Assembly (NCBI RefSeq): GCF_030936135.1 | Contig: NC_082597.1 | Span: forward strand, 48,553,095-48,617,094 | Length of the DNA stretch: 64,000 nucleotides | From: Gavia stellata | Taxonomy: Eukaryota > Chordata > Aves > Gaviiformes > Gaviidae | Reading direction: 5' to 3' | Part shown: positions 16,631 through 30,775 of the stretch, piece after piece | Position numbering within the stretch: the stretch's first letter is position 1 | Layout of the letters: every line of letters starts with the position of its first letter | Position numbers and translations under genes: made by a program | The notes under the pieces: model-generated | Seen by the model: only the letters and a program-made list of their open reading frames with translations | Database searches by the model: none | Told to the model about the DNA's origin: nothing

Positions 16631-19600
16631 TCATCTCTTTCTCCTCTCTACGTAACCTTCTCCTTTTCTCCTCACTTCCATGTCTTCTCGGCTCTGTTGT
16701 CAAAATAGATGTACAGAACATTTTGTGCATAATTTATCAGAGTAAAACTCTGTGCTCTTTCAGAAACATTTTAAGAGACACAAGATGGAGGTTCTAATCT
16801 CTGCTTTCAAGTCAGCTGTAAAATGTATTAATGGTCCTAAGGGCATCGTGTGCATGTTTCGTAGCCTGAGTCCCCTTACGAATTTGGACCTCGGCTGATC
16901 ATCGTTCAGCTGTTGCAGATGCTTCCCGAGCAAGCAAGCAGAGAGAGAAATAGATCACACTCCTGTAGTCTCTACTGTGCTTTGTCCAGTGCCACAAGCC
17001 AAAACACGCTTCTTGTAGCTCCTCACTTTAAAGGCAGGTACAGAGTTTGCTTTCATAGCGGTAATACTGTGACAAATTAGATAGTCAGACAGGCAAAATT
17101 ACATGTCCGCAAACAAACGAAACCATTAACTGCTCTTTCAGACTACTCGGCGTTGCTTAGAATCTTGCGGGTTTTGGTTGGGCAAGTTTTCAGAGCCATT
17201 TCACGTTTTCTAGGTGGGGAGAGACATGTCACTTTTACTGACAAGACGGAATCGTAAAAATTTCTATCAAACAGTTACCTGAATGGTTGTTTGAAACTTA
17301 GAGAATGTTTTTGCTCGTGGATTTCTTTTCCTCCAAGTTGGTGCATTGTAAGATCCTGAAGTATATTTGTCTATAGAAAAAACATATACATTGTTTCTTA
17401 ATATCAGGGGCAGTTTGAGGGAAGACTCCCTTAGCCTGATAACGTGAATTAAGTATCGCGTTAGCTGAAGTATCAATGAATGGACCAGGTGACTCACGCA
17501 TCACCTCGGAAATACAAGTTAGGGTTAAATACAGACTCCCTCTCTGGCACTTTAAACATCATTTGTAACCTTGCAGCGTTTCCGTCAGGCTCGCAGGATC
17601 TTCCAATGAGGCGATTCTGCCACGGACATCCTTGCCTTGAACAAAGTGAATGTTCCTGTGTTGAAAATCTTCCCAAAGGCATCAATTGCTTTTAGATTAA
17701 ACGAACCCATAGTCCAATCTCCTGTTCTATCTCTGCTTGTGAAAGCACTAGATGCAAGGCAGTATGGTGTTTTTGTGCTAGGCAGTTGATTTTGCATTAG
17801 AGTATGCTGCCTAATGACTAACCATTTTCTGTAAAATCTGGTTCAAGGTCATTATTATTAACACTCTGGCTTTCTGTTAATTCCAGCTTAATTCCGTTAA
17901 TTCACATTCTTAATTCCACAAGAAGCCTAAAATCTTCAGTTTATACACAAGATGTAAGAATTACCGTAGTTTTCCCTTTGGGTCCAAACTCTTCTGTTTG
18001 TGTCAAGCTGATTCTTTTGTTTGGAGCATTTCCCACCATATGGCTCAGGTTCTGCTGAAAAGAAAGGTAGCGAAAATGGTAAAGGTCGTTCTTCTGAAAA
18101 TTAGGAAATACGTAATAATTAAGTCCCTTTCACATTGGAATACTTGGATGCAATTGGTCCTTTTTCCCAAGGTAGTGCCTCGTGTCTTTTCCCTTCAACA
18201 AATGTGTTCCTCTGCGCCACAGAGCAGTCACCTCCTACAGGAAAGGAGTCTCACAAAGTTACCTGTACTCAAGAGCACCCTGAGAAATGTGAACAGTGCA
18301 CAGAGCCTGCTCTTCTTATAATTACATTAAGTTTTTAACTGAAATGAATACAAAAATGCAAAGAATACAGTGAAACCAAACAGCTGATTCATTAAGGCTC
18401 ACAAAAAATTAGAGACACAGTCCATTTAAAAAGCTTTAAATACAGAGGGGTATGAACGGAGGTTCAATTATGGAATTGTTTCTCAGTGGTAACTGTTTCT
18501 TACTGAGAGTAAAGAACACCTACAAGAAAGATACAATTTGTGCATAAAGGTGGGAGGAAAAGAAGTAGCATGTGAGATACATTTGTACTGTGCAGTACAG
18601 TTCTGGAGCTAGAAGATGCGTGCCGGTTTGCTCAAAGCTAGAGCAAGCATCCCTAACGTGGTACTGCATTATTTTGCATTGACAAACCAAGGGGAAAAAA
18701 GACGACTACAACAATTACGGCTGTTTTTACCACTAATAAATGTTTATGAAGAAAAAGGATTAAATACCACTAAGTATTAAGTAAATGCAAGGAGAACGGG
18801 GCATTCTTCCACCTTGATGACATGATTCTATACTGAACTCAATGGGGCAAAACACTGTGTCTTCTTTAAGATCAAGCGAGTGTGTGCAGAGGGGTCAGCT
18901 CCCTTACACAAGATGCAGGACTGCAGCTTTAATATTTCTCTGTATGATAACTGAAAAATACAAAGCCTTTTCATCTGAACTAGGGATAGTCTCACAAACA
19001 TAACGGTTCTGAAAGCATTTTAACTTGTACGCATTTCTACGCTTGCGTTTTTGCATCATCCTACTCAAATCTGTTTTACATAATTATCAAGATTTTATCC
19101 CTAAGATTTACACAAAATAAGCAACAGTATTGTTTTTTTAGTAAAAGTAGCAGGTCATATTTCTGCTTGGCAGTTTTTGATGACTGATCTACTGACTACT
19201 CTGGTGTCTTGTTATAGTAAGAACCTAACTCTCTGCTAAAATGGAATTACGTTATTACTTATTCACTAAAAAAACTACTACAGATTTTTTTCAGTCATGC
19301 CACTTGGCCAGGAATGAAGGAGAAGCATAATAAGGGAGGTAAATATTTATTAATTTGTATTTCTTTCACCTTAATTATGTTGGATAAAGCCCAACATTCG
19401 AAACAAAATGGAACTCTCTCGTTCTTACCTTTCAGAAGACACTTAAAGGGGGTATTTATTTACTCTAAATTTAGTTCTAGAAAAGTTTGATGTGTCGCTA
19501 CATTTCGTCATCTGGACACCCAAGAGAGCCAGCAGAGAGCGTGGAGCACCTCTGGGGAAGTGACTCATCTCGCCTTTCGCTGGCGCTATCTTATGATGCA

Positions 19601-22600
19601 GTAAACAGCCCCATAGGAGTGCCTGTCTCAGTAAACAGCCCCATAAGAGTGCCTGTCTTTCTCCATTGACAACAGAGAGCCCAGATGAGAGACTTAAACT
19701 ACATTCCTGACCTTAGGATGGTTAAAATTAGACTACATAAATCTGGACCGTGAAGTAAAATTATATGAAAGACCTATGTTGTGTATCTCGGGCAAGTACA
19801 CATAGGGTTAATAGCCCATTTCTACCTTTTCCATCTACAATCGATGCAGGTAGTCACCACGTGTGTGACACTACGTGTATCTATATCTATATATAGATGG
19901 GGAAAAATTAATGAAGTATTTTTACGCTCTTTGTAACATGCTCTCTTCTGTTGTCACTAAAGTAAGAAAGGGGGGAGGAGGGGCAAACTGTGTAATAGTT
20001 TCTCCCTGTAACAGTAAGTTTAAAAGCGGTAAACGTTGTCCAAGAAGATGAAAAGTACTTGCCTTTCTGCAAGTCTCGCTCGGTAGCTTCCAAGGGTGAT
20101 AGCTCATTTTCCCGAGGTGAAGACACAGTTCTTCTTGATTGGTGTTTGTGAGGGTACCGAATCCTGTAATACTCTCCTAAACATTCACGAGGAGGGAAAA
20201 AAAAAACCAACCAACGTTTACTATAGTGGCATCATTGCTGTTGAGGGAGGAGTGACTAATTTCATATTTACCAGATGTATAGCATATTTCCTTTATTGCT
20301 CTTTCCTCTTGAATGTCTTCAGCAGTCTTAGGCACCCGATTAGAAACATCTGTAGGAAATATTTTTAAAAGATTTTACTAGATAGCTATACAAAGACCTG
20401 CAACAATTCTTAATAATCAAAGACCATAGTGAATTTCATTTCGGTCACGATTTGGCTTTTTCTGACTGCAACCTCTGCTTCTGGACAGAAAAGTGATTCC
20501 TTAACAGTAGGTGTTTCCAAGTGCAATAAGAATTGCAGTTACAAGACATATTAAGAAGCAAATGCTTGTGGAATTAACATGATTCAGAAACATCTTCAGG
20601 ACTCATTGTCAAAATAAGCCATCATTTACACCCAAAAGGAAATCTTCTGATTAAACCTGTCATCAGGGAGTGCTTGTGACGAAACCTCTGCCCAACGTTA
20701 CTATCCTGTAATGTCTGCCGGCAGAGCTGGCATTACATCACTTTTTATATTGTTTAAATTAATGTGGCTTACTCAGCCTAAAACCGAGTTAGAAACCACG
20801 AACAGGCAGCCCTGCCCGCCAACCTGGAGGGCAGGGGGATGGTGCAAAGCAACTTGGGGCTGCCTGAGAACTAGCGCGGTAATTTGCGGAGTGAACGCGT
20901 GAGAGTAGGCCGTTCTCTCACTTTCCCTCGCTGGGAACGGGCAATTGGTTCCTTCCCTAGGATTCTCTCATCTCAAGGGAGATACAGTCACAGCTTAGAA
21001 GTACCTCCTAAGCTTGTAAACTTGTAGTTTTGTCCCCAAATTTTGAGAAATTTTGAAGGGTCTTTGGTGTCCATCTGAATTGTGGATCACATTTTAAACT
21101 CTATTAAATGAAAAAGAGCTATGTGAATTAGCTGGAAACTATTTCAAAAACTTGTCAACAACTCGCTTCTAAAAATGTAATGGTTATTATAATAAATCGG
21201 TTGCGAAGTACATTGCAAGAGTCGAAAAAACCCATTCTAGTTCCTTGTAAAAGGAAGAAAAAAACTGTTTACAGTTCTCTTCCTCTTCATCGTCCTCTTC
21301 ATCCTCTTCGCTGTTGACATTTATAATCAGTGGAGGGTGAATTGGTGGTAAAATATTCTCTCGCTTTCTGAGTGATTCTCGACGAAGGGTTGGATGTAGA
21401 ATCCCTTCTTGGACACCCTCTTGCAATGGGACATCTGCAGAAAAGAACATCAAATTTATTTTTTTTAAGGAGGGAACTAGAACATGAAATCCAGGTTCAG
21501 ACCAGCAGGTATGGGTTTGAAATCATTATGGCGTTGAAGGAATCATTAAATAGACTGATTGTGCCTTTTAGGCAACACCTTCTGCGGAGGTTGGCAAACG
21601 AGCATCTTCCAACTACAGAAAGTATGAGAAAACAGAGAGATACTTACAACATAGGGAAACGTGTGATTAGTAATACCTGGGCTGAAGTGAGTAAATGAGT
21701 TTAGGACCCCACCTGTGAAAATATTTTAAACATGCTGAATAATAGGCAGGCCTGTATCACTCCCCATGGCATCGATTTTGAAGAATTTAGCAGTGCTAAG
21801 CACAGGATTACCCATTTTTAGCTTGTAGACATTTTTCTCTATCAACATTTTCTGAATCACAGCTCTCTTTACAAGTACAGTACAAACTGTAGATTTTGAG
21901 AAAGAAGATGAAGTTCCTGGACAGGCTGGATCGATGGGCTGAGGCCAACCGGATGAAGTTCAATAAGGCCAAGTGCCGGGTTCTACACTTTGGCCACAAC
22001 AACCCCAGGCAACGCTACAGGCTTGGGGAGGAGTGGCTGGAAAGCTCCCCCGCAGAAAAGGACCTGGGGGTGTTGATCGACACCCGGCTGAATATGAGCC
22101 AGCAGTGTGCCCAGGTGGCCAAGAAGGCCAATGGCATCCTGGCTTGTATCAGAAATGGTGTGGCCAGCAGGAGCAGGGAGGTGATCATGCCTCCGTACTC
22201 GGCGCTGGTGAGGCCGCACCTCGAATACTGTGTTCAGTTTTGGGCCCCTCACTACAAGAAAGACATTGAGGTGCTGGAGCGTGTCCAGAGAAGGGCGACG
22301 AAGCTGGTGAGGGGTCTGGAACACAAGTCTTATGAGGAGCGGCTGAGGGAGCTGGGGTTGTTCAGTCTGGAGAAGAGGAGGCTGAGGGGAGGCCTTATCG
22401 CTCTCTACAACTACCTGAAAGGAGGTTGCAGAGAGGTGGCTGTTGGTCTCTTCTCCCAAGTGACTAGTGACAGGACTAGAGGAAATGGCCTCAAGTTGCG
22501 CCAGGGGAGGTTCAGGCTAGATATTAGGAAAAAGTTCTTTACTGAGAGAGTAGTGAAACATTGGAATAGGCTGCCCAGGGAGGTGGTAGAGTCACCCTCC

Positions 22601-24852
22601 CTGGAGGTATTCAAGGAGCGTGTGGATGTGGCATTGTGGGATGTAGCTTGATGGACATGGTGCTGTGTGGTGTTGGGTGGGTTGTGGCTTGTTGTTGTTG
22701 TGTGGCGTGGTTTTGTTTTTTTTTTTTTTTTTCTTGAGGTTGGACTCGATGATCTTACAGGTCTTTTCCAACCGTAGTGATTCTGTGATTCTGTGAAAAT
22801 CATTTACGCTTAATTAGAAGGAAATCAGCAAAGATATTCTTTTCCTTAGGAATTTATATCTACCCACGACGTTTGCAGCAAAACTATTTCAGCACGGGGG
22901 TAGCATTTTCTGAGAGCCGGGAAATGCAACGGACTGAAAATTAAAATGATGAAAAATGGTGAGTCTATCTGTATTGTTCAAGCTGACCAATTTGCAACTC
23001 TAGGTACAATCAGGATTCTGTGCATTATATTGAAAATACTGAGGTTGGATATGTTTCCCAGCTTTAAAGAAAGAAGATGAAGCATGGGCATTTTCTCTTA
23101 TTCCGGTTGTTGTTATGCTTGTGAATTTGTACATATTGCAGTAACAAGGAAAAGGGTTGGGTCCATTTTCTCGTTCTGATTGTTGGACGCTGCTCTTTCT
23201 TACACAGGATGCCCTTGTCCATAGTGCCTCTTGGGCGGCGTCTCTGACTCACACCACACCCAAAAGCGTGCCTACGTGGTGTGTACGACAGCACTAGCTG
23301 CCAGGGGCCGGTGCTGTGGATGTGGGAACTGTACTAAAAGCGGTATGGGCACTCATAGAAACAGCACTCAAGTTCTTGCCTTGGTCCTGGGTGGCTAGTT
23401 AGGCTCAACATGCCCAGATATGAGAGGCTGCCTTTTCCGGGGGGAATTTCCGGAACACGAGGTGTTTGCTTCTGACTCGAGGGCTTGCTGGACTTCTCTT
23501 ACGACACCTGTCCACAGCTCTGGAGATAAGGCCCCTGAATCGGATGATATCTAGACAAGGGGTGTCTCACCCATGTACCATGTTGTGCTCTATCAACAGA
23601 TACGGCTACTAGGGGCCCTACCAACCTCCTCCCCCCACCGCACACACTACTTTTCCTTTCTCTTAAATGATTTCCTGCCTACTAACCATTTTCACTACTA
23701 GAGAGATTTACTCTAGCAAATCCCCAAGTAAAGCAACGTTTTCACTCCATGGATCTTAGCAACCTAAACTGCCGTTTGTGACTTCATCTCTCATGTCACT
23801 CATAGGTAGGGAGATCCGTAACGTGACAGCTAAGCAAATCCATACGGCGACCCTAGACAATTGCCAATGCAATTCCTTTCTTGGCCTCGAACTTGCTGGG
23901 ATAGCAAATCAGACCTGATGATTGATTTGCCGTGGTACATTTCTTGACCTTAATATATATTACGTCAGCACTGGAAGTAAGCCCTGGAGGGGCATTTTCG
24001 TGTATTTACTCACTCTAACGAACAAATTGTTGAGAAAATACTTTTACTCACTGTTACTAGGTGGCAAAAAAAGTCCATTTATATTACGAGGCTTGCTATG
24101 ATGGAAGGCGCAATTGATCCTCGCACAGCCTGAGGGTTGTGTTTCCCAGAAGCAGGAGATGTTGCGGTACTTTTGCTGCAGGAGAAGACAGTTCTCAGAC
24201 AGTGTAAATATCACCATGAAAATGGACTAAATGGATTAATACACGGTGCACTGCAGTGAGCAGAGGACTAAGATTTTGTGGGACCACGCTCTGATATTTT
24301 AGAACGTTTGAGGTTATCTTTACCCTGAACAGATACACTCAGGTTTATATCCTGGATGTGAACGACATCCCAGCTGAGAGCTGTAAATGCCAGGTTGCCG
24401 GTTATTTCTCAGTGAGTTTCCCCCAGTGCTGGAACGGATGCAATAACGAAGAGCCCTACAGCCAGCCCTGGATTTTCACCAGGTGGAATATAATTACTTC
24501 TTTGAAGAACAAACCCATTTTGGAGGACGTTGTTTTAAATAACTGATTTTGCGCCATCTTTAACGTATGTGTTCCCTGAGTGCCTGAGCCTGAGTTCACC
24601 GGAGAAATTGTCCATAGTTTAGATGATCATTAGCTCTTCACACGACTTCCGACCATCAGAGCCTTGATCTACAGATGCTGCCATGACCCAGGCAGAGTGG
24701 CATATCAGCTTCTAAGTTTACATAACAAGCCTCCCTTTCAACACGGATATATCAAGAAAATCAAGGATACAAACCACTCTAAAATCTACAGCAGTTACCT
24801 GTGCGTAGGGGGCATGGAAATGGAAATAGCGGTCGTTCCCAACTGCGGCCAT
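16631..24852 (-). CDS. ZC3H11A-like gene, unit 2 copy
   Basis: The exon set matches unit 1: start exon 24799-24852, finger exon 24052-24175, acidic exon 21273-21434, then 17965-18054, 17279-17370 and terminal coding part 16631-16693. No change was seen in these exons relative to unit 1. The promoter CpG island is at about 27,550-28,014 and the LTR lies in the first intron. With unit 1 it is the best candidate for an expressed copy. Confidence 0.6.
21920..22795 (+). mobile_element. CR1 LINE (CR1-B), unit 2
   Basis: It has the same insertion point and open frame as in unit 1; no differences were noticed. Confidence 0.95.
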
Positions 24853-26304
24853 TTTCACCTCTCGTGCTTCTCCTCCACTCTCCTAATACTGGCAGAACAT
24901 ACACATGAAAACGTTAGAGCTGTCAACACTGAGGCAAATCGTAATCTTATCCTGAAAGCAGTAGTTTTCTTTCAAAAACTGGACCTTCAGAACCTTAGCT
25001 CTGGTGCTTTTTTCAAACAAAACCCCAACGGGCAGCGAAATATGCTTGGACGAAGGAGGCGGTACCTTCTCCAGGCTTGCTGAACCGACGAAGGCAGTTG
25101 CTAGCCGGTATAGAATGTTACAGTTCCACGGTTGCCAACCGCTCCTCCAGCTCGTGACATCAGCATGATGGCGCTCTGTGGCCTGTCCAGCTTGAACATC
25201 TTCCTTTACCTCCATTGCTTCAGCGTAAAGTAGGGGAAATCGGACCGTTGCAAAGAGTCTCCCATTCCGGTGTTTCCTTAACGTAAAACGGAACAAACCC
25301 GTTTGGCGGGGCTTAAATAATACCCAACGTCTTGCCGTAGGAACTGCGGTCTTAGAAACAGATCTTTGACACCACAAAGACAAACCTTATTCTCTGACTA
25401 TTTTTTAACCACCATCCCTGTGCCCAGTGTTTTTCTGACTCTACCTCTTTCTTTGGATGGAGAAACTTGCTGCTTCCTGTTAGTACACTGTTAGCTGTTA
25501 ACTGCTTACAGTGTTGGGGTTCATTGCTTTTTCTGGCTTCCATGACGTCCACGGCCACAGCTCAAGCAGAAAGAACAGCGTACGCTTGTGTCCCTAATTA
25601 ACGCCTCTGTTCTCATTCAGGTCCTAGGCTGCCTCGGAACACAAAGTATCGAGGGGGGGGAAATGAAGTTTCAGTCCTGGAAAATGGTGAGGCATACTGG
25701 TATCGCCAGGACATGGGGTCAGATTTACAACACTGAGTGACATCAGTGACTTGGAGACGAACACTTCAGGTGCCAGTGACTCCGTGGGCACAAATGGTAG
25801 AAGGCTGGCTCAGCGGTGGTTACACCCAAGCCGGGGGAGAAGTACGAAGACACTGAAACGACTGGAAGTCGTCTGGTCTCTCTAGGAGCCTACCAATTTG
25901 CTTGTAACTCGGGTATCAGCGGATGGCCCGAAGACTAACCGGAAAGGAAAATACCGCATGCCTGACCACTGGGACTTTGCCACTGGAATAAAGTGATTTC
26001 TACAGGAATGACCTCACCTAAGTACAGAAGGAAACTGCTCACTGGCAGCAAGGTGGGCAGTACTGGCGAGAGCTGTGAACAGAGAAGCGATGGGAAAAGG
26101 CTCCCACAGTTCTGCAAGCCCTACAACTGACTGGGGCACACAGGGGAAGGGAAGTTCAGAGAAGCAGACGAGGGCCGTGAGTAATGAACTCTCAGTGGGC
26201 AGGAGCCGCCTTTGGAAGAAAGTGTTGCCACTGCCAAGAGCTACCCAAACAGGGGCGCTCTGCAGCTGTATAGCTGTGCCTAAATGAGGCACAGAAGCAG
26301 CTAC

Positions 26305-26375
26305 GGCCAGGAGGAATTAATTCTGTACTGGGTTTGCGTGGCCAGGAGGAATTAATTCTGTACTGGGTTTGCGTG
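26305..26375. repeat. 35-bp tandem duplication at the LTR edge, unit 2 only
   Basis: GGCCAGGAGGAATTAATTCT and the following TGTACTGGGTTTGCG are present twice in succession. The other complete LTR copies have one. Confidence 0.9.
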
Positions 26376-27443
26376 GCCGGGTTTTGGTAGCGGGGGGGGG
26401 GGGCTGGAGGGGCGGCCTCTGTGAGAAGCTGCTGGAGAGCTTCTATCCCATGTCCGATAGAGCCAATGCCAGCCGGCTCCAAGGCGGACCCGCCGCCGGC
26501 CAAGGCTGAGCCCCTCAGCGACGGTGGTAGTGCCTCTGCGATAACATGTTTAAGAAGGGGGAGAAACTGCTGGGCAACAGCAGCCGGAGAGGGGAGCGAG
26601 AATATGTGAGAGGAACAGCTCTGCAGACGCCAAGCTCAGTGAAGGAGGAGGGGGAGGAGGTGCTCCAGCGCCGCAGCAGAGATTCCCCTGCAGCCCGTGA
26701 TGAAGACCATGGTGAGGCAGGCTGTCCCCCCGCAGCCCATGGAGGTCCACGGTGGAGCAGGTATCCACCTGCAGCCCGTGGAGGACCCCACGCCAGAGCA
26801 GGTGGATGCCCGAAGGAGGCTGCGACCCCGTGGGAAGCCCGTGCTGGAGCAGGCTCCCGGCAGGACCTGCGGCCCCGTGGAGAGAGGAGCCCACGCTGGA
26901 GCAGGTTTGCTGGCAGGACTTGTGACCCCACGGGGGACTCATGCTGGAGCAGTTCGTGAAGAACTGCAGCCCGTGGGAAGGGCCCACGCTGGAGAAGTTC
27001 GTGGAGCACTGTCTCCCGTGGGAGGGACCCCAGGCCGGAGCCGGGGAAGAGTGTGAGGAGGAAGGAGCGGCAGAGACAAGGTGTGATGAACTGAGCGCAA
27101 CCCCCATTCCCCGTCCCCCTGCGCCGCTCGGCGGGGGGGAGGCAGAGGAAAATCAGGAGTGAAGCTGAGCCCGGGAAGAAGAGAGGGGTGGGGGGAAGGT
27201 GTTCCGAGATTTCGTTTTTCTCGCTCATAACCCTACTCGGATGTGCTTGGTAACAGATTCATTTCCCCGAGCCGAGTGTGTTTTGCCGGTGACGGTAACG
27301 GGTGCGTGATCTCTCCCTGTCCTTATCTCGACCCAGGAGCCTTTCGTTGTGTTTTCCCGCCCCTGCCCCTGCCCGGCTGAGGAGGGGAGCGATAGAGCGG
27401 CCTCGGTGGGCACCTGGCGTCCAGCCAGGGTCAAGGCAGCACA
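26324..27443 (+). mobile_element. Solo LTR (fossil), unit 2
   Basis: This is the same solo LTR at the same place as in unit 1. Its left edge and the neighbouring flank are duplicated as a 35-bp tandem repeat, so a second LTR start appears at 26,359. Confidence 0.75.
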
Positions 27444-27549
27444 CGTTCAAAGGCTGTACAGCGAGGCAGAGAGCCTGGGTAACGGCAGGAGGCAGCTGTC
27501 CCGGCGGAGGCAGAATGAGACCCAGCGAGGTCCCCACAGCCTGGGGCCA

Positions 27550-28014
27550 GGGCATCCATGCCCCAGGCCCGGGCGTGCGGCACCCCGGGAAGCAGAAAAG
27601 GCAGCCTGAGGAAAGGCTGCCAGGCCAGGGGAACGGCACCGCCAACGGCGAAGGGCCGCCGCCCCGCGGCCGCCTCAGCCCGGCGCCGAGCACAGCCGGG
27701 GCGGGGCGGGGCGGGGCGGCCCTGCCAGGGCGGGGGCCGCCGCTGTGGGAAGCGGAGGTGCCCCAGGCCCGCGGCCGGGCTGGGCGGCGGAGAGCGGCGG
27801 AGCCACCGCCCCGCTGAGGGCTGCTGGAGAGAGGCGCCCGCGCCCCGCCCCGCCCCGCCCCGCCCCGCCGTCCCCGCCGCCCAGGTGCGTCGCGGCGCTC
27901 CTGGCGGGCGGGAGGCGACGGACTCCATTTCCCGACGCGCCCCGCGGCCGCGGGGCGGCGCAGGCGCAGTTCCGGCTCGGCGCTGGGCCGGCGGCGGGAG
28001 CCTTGGGCTGGAAG
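27550..28014 (-). promoter_or_regulatory. CpG-island promoter, unit 2
   Basis: It is the same GC-rich block as in unit 1. The GGGGC run is shorter by about two repeats, and there is an extra CCCTGC just to the left (27,361-27,372). The NRF1-like and ETS-like cores are unchanged. Confidence 0.6.
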
Positions 28015-29119
28015 CCGTGTAGTTGATATGCAAAGTCGTCTCTAAGTGCTAAGTTCTTCTAGATTTCACTCTCTAAAATACATGAAGTATGGTTTAAGTG
28101 AACATGCCAATCGAGGAACTGTTCCAGTTTTAAAGTTTCCTATCCGTAAAGCTTCCTTGCACACTAGAACTTGTATAATAAAGGGCGTCTGATTTCCGTG
28201 GGGAGGATTAAAAGAAGCATGGAGGTTGGGAGGAAACGAGAAGACTGTGGTTCGTTGCACCACTGCGGCTCTTGCCTCTACCTGAAATTGTAAGGAAACT
28301 TTGTATTAAACTAGGCGAGACTCTACAGCTAGATTTTTACATTCATCCGCAGTAGTTAATTGAGGACTTTAAATAGTGTCTTTGGATATAAAATTTCCCT
28401 GGTGGCAAATGAGAATTCGTACCTTTCCTTTTATGTAGTTGATTCTGCTGGTTTTATCCCTCTGGAAACTCCAGGGCCACCCTATCCGTGGGCCAGGCTG
28501 GATGGACAACCCAACAAGCAGGCTGCAAAAAGGTTTAAACGATTCTAGTATCTCAGGACTTATTTTCACGTCGTGTTAGTTTAAAGCAGCGGGGGGGGTC
28601 TGTCATGCAGCGAGTGTGTGAAAGCACAGAAATGCAATCTTTAGGGCCTCGCTGCATGAAATGTTGAATATCCTCAGTAGCCTTTGACTCCGCTTTGGGG
28701 CCCTAACGACAGAGACAACCAGGCAGAAGGGGATGAAGTAGTCTAACAGGGGATGCACCTGTGATCTGGAAAACAGGCACGTATTTTTATTACTTTCATG
28801 GACCTTGGTGCCTTTGAAGCTGTGGAAGGGAGCGGTAAGGTCTCCCCTCAGCCTCCTTTTCTCCAGGCTAAAGAACCCCCGTTCCCTGAGCCCCAGCACG
28901 GCACAGCACAGCCTGCGCCTGCACAGGCTCGCTGTGTTGTGGATCGGTCACTCCTCCATGCACAGGGCGCTGCCGGTTATGGGGTTGGGGGTGGGAATGG
29001 GAGAGAGGAAGATGCTTTGTTGATCTGAGGTGCAGAGTTTTCTGCAAATAACTTCAAAGTTGAACGATGAGTTCAAAAAAGGCATACTTCATGCTTGTCA
29101 AGCCAACGTAGTCAAAGCT

Positions 29120-30516
29120 CACAGAATCACAGAATGATAGGGGTTGGGAGGGACCTCTGGAGATCATCTAGTCCAACCCCCCCGCCAGGGCAGGTTCACA
29201 GGTTCATTCCAGATTGCACAGGAATGCGTCCAGGTGAGTTCTGAATATCTCCAGAGAAGGAGACTCCACAACCTCTCTGGGCAGCTTGTGCCAGTGCTCT
29301 GCCACCCTCAAAGTAAAGAAGTGCCTCCTCATGTTTAGATGGAACTTCCTGTGATGAAGTTTGTGCCCGTTACCTCTCGTCCTGTTGCTGGGCATCACGG
29401 AAAAAAGACTGGCCCCATCCTCCTGGCACCCACCCCTTAAGTATTTATCAGCATTAATAAGATCCCCCCTCAGTCTTCTCTTCTCCAGACTAAAAAGACC
29501 CAAGTCCCTCAGCCTTTCCTCATAAGAAAGATGTTCCAGTCCCCTAATCATCTTCGCAGCCCTTTGCTGTACCCTCCCCAGCAGTTCCCTGTCCTTCTTG
29601 AACTGGGGAGCCCAGAACTGGACACAGTACTCCAGGTGCGGCCTCACCAGGGCAGGGCAGAGCAGAGTGGGAGGATAACCTCCTTCGGCCTGCTAGCCAC
29701 ACTCTTCTTGATGCACCCCAGGATGCCGTTGGCCTTCTTGGCCACAAGGGCACATTGCTGGCTCATGGTCATCCCGTTGTCCCCCAGGACTCCCAGGTCC
29801 CTTTCCACAGAGCTGCTCTCCAGCAGGTCAGCCCCTGACCTGTACTGATGCATGGGGTTATTCCGCCCCAGGTGCAGTACCCTACGTTTGCCTTTGTTGA
29901 ATTTCATGAGGTTCCTCTCTGCCCAACTCTCCAGCCCGTCCAGGTCACGCTGAATGGCAGCGCAGCCTTCCGGTGTGTCAGCCACTCCTCCCAGTTTCCT
30001 GGCTCTTCCTTCTTGCCCTTTTTGAAGACTGGAGTGACATGGGCTTTCCTCCAGTCCTCAGGCACCTCACCTCACCTGTTCTCCAGGACCTTTCAGAGAT
30101 GATGGAGAGTGGCCCAGCAATGACTTCTGCCAGCTCCCTCAGCGCTCGCGGGTGCATCCCATCAGGACCCACGGACTTGTGGGTGTCCAGTTTACTTAAC
30201 GGGTCTCTAACTTGATCCTCCTCAACCAAGGGGAAGTCTTCCTTCTTCCACACTTTCTCTGTTACCTGCAAAGTCTGGGACTCCTGAGGGCTGGCCGGAG
30301 CAGTGAAGACTGAAGCCAAGAAGGCATTCAGTAACTCCGCCTTCTCTGCATCGTCCGTCACCACGGCACCTGTCTCATTCAACAGCGGGCCCACAATTTC
30401 TCTAGTTTTCCTTTTGCCTCCAATGCACTTGAAGTAACCCTTCCTGTTGACCTTGACATCCCTTGCCAGGTTTAATTCACAGGAGGCCTTGGCCTTCCTT
30501 GTTTCATCAGCTCAGT
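29120..30516 (-). mobile_element. CR1 LINE (CR1-A), unit 3
   Basis: It is the same element and internal deletion as units 1 and 2, with the units-1-2-3 set of single-base variants (for example GGCATCACGG near the 3' part). Confidence 0.95.
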
Positions 30517-30775
30517 GGAATTTATTTTAACTGATGACAGTCCTCTTACAAGCAAGGGAAATAATGTCTCTAAAATATAATAATACATCTTTGTTTTTAT
30601 TAGCTACGTTTATTGTACCTTTATAATATACAAACAACTATTTTTAAACACAAATTTCCATACAAACAACTACTTTTAAACACAAATTTCCATACAAACA
30701 ACTACTTTTAAACACAAATTTACATTTTGGTCGGTTTCTAAACGTTAACAGTGTTCTTCCTCCCTCTTACTCGCT

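Larger units (their letters stand above)
14110..28254 (-). repeat. Tandem amplicon unit 2 (complete, 14,145 bp)
   Basis: It is collinear with unit 1 at a constant offset of 14,109 up to about 26,300. There a 35-bp tandem duplication at the LTR edge shifts the offset. A 6-bp CCCTGC repeat gain near 27,361 and a change in the GGGGC run account for the remainder. Only a few single-base differences from unit 1 were noticed, for example near 14,840, 17,102 and 17,848. Confidence 0.97.
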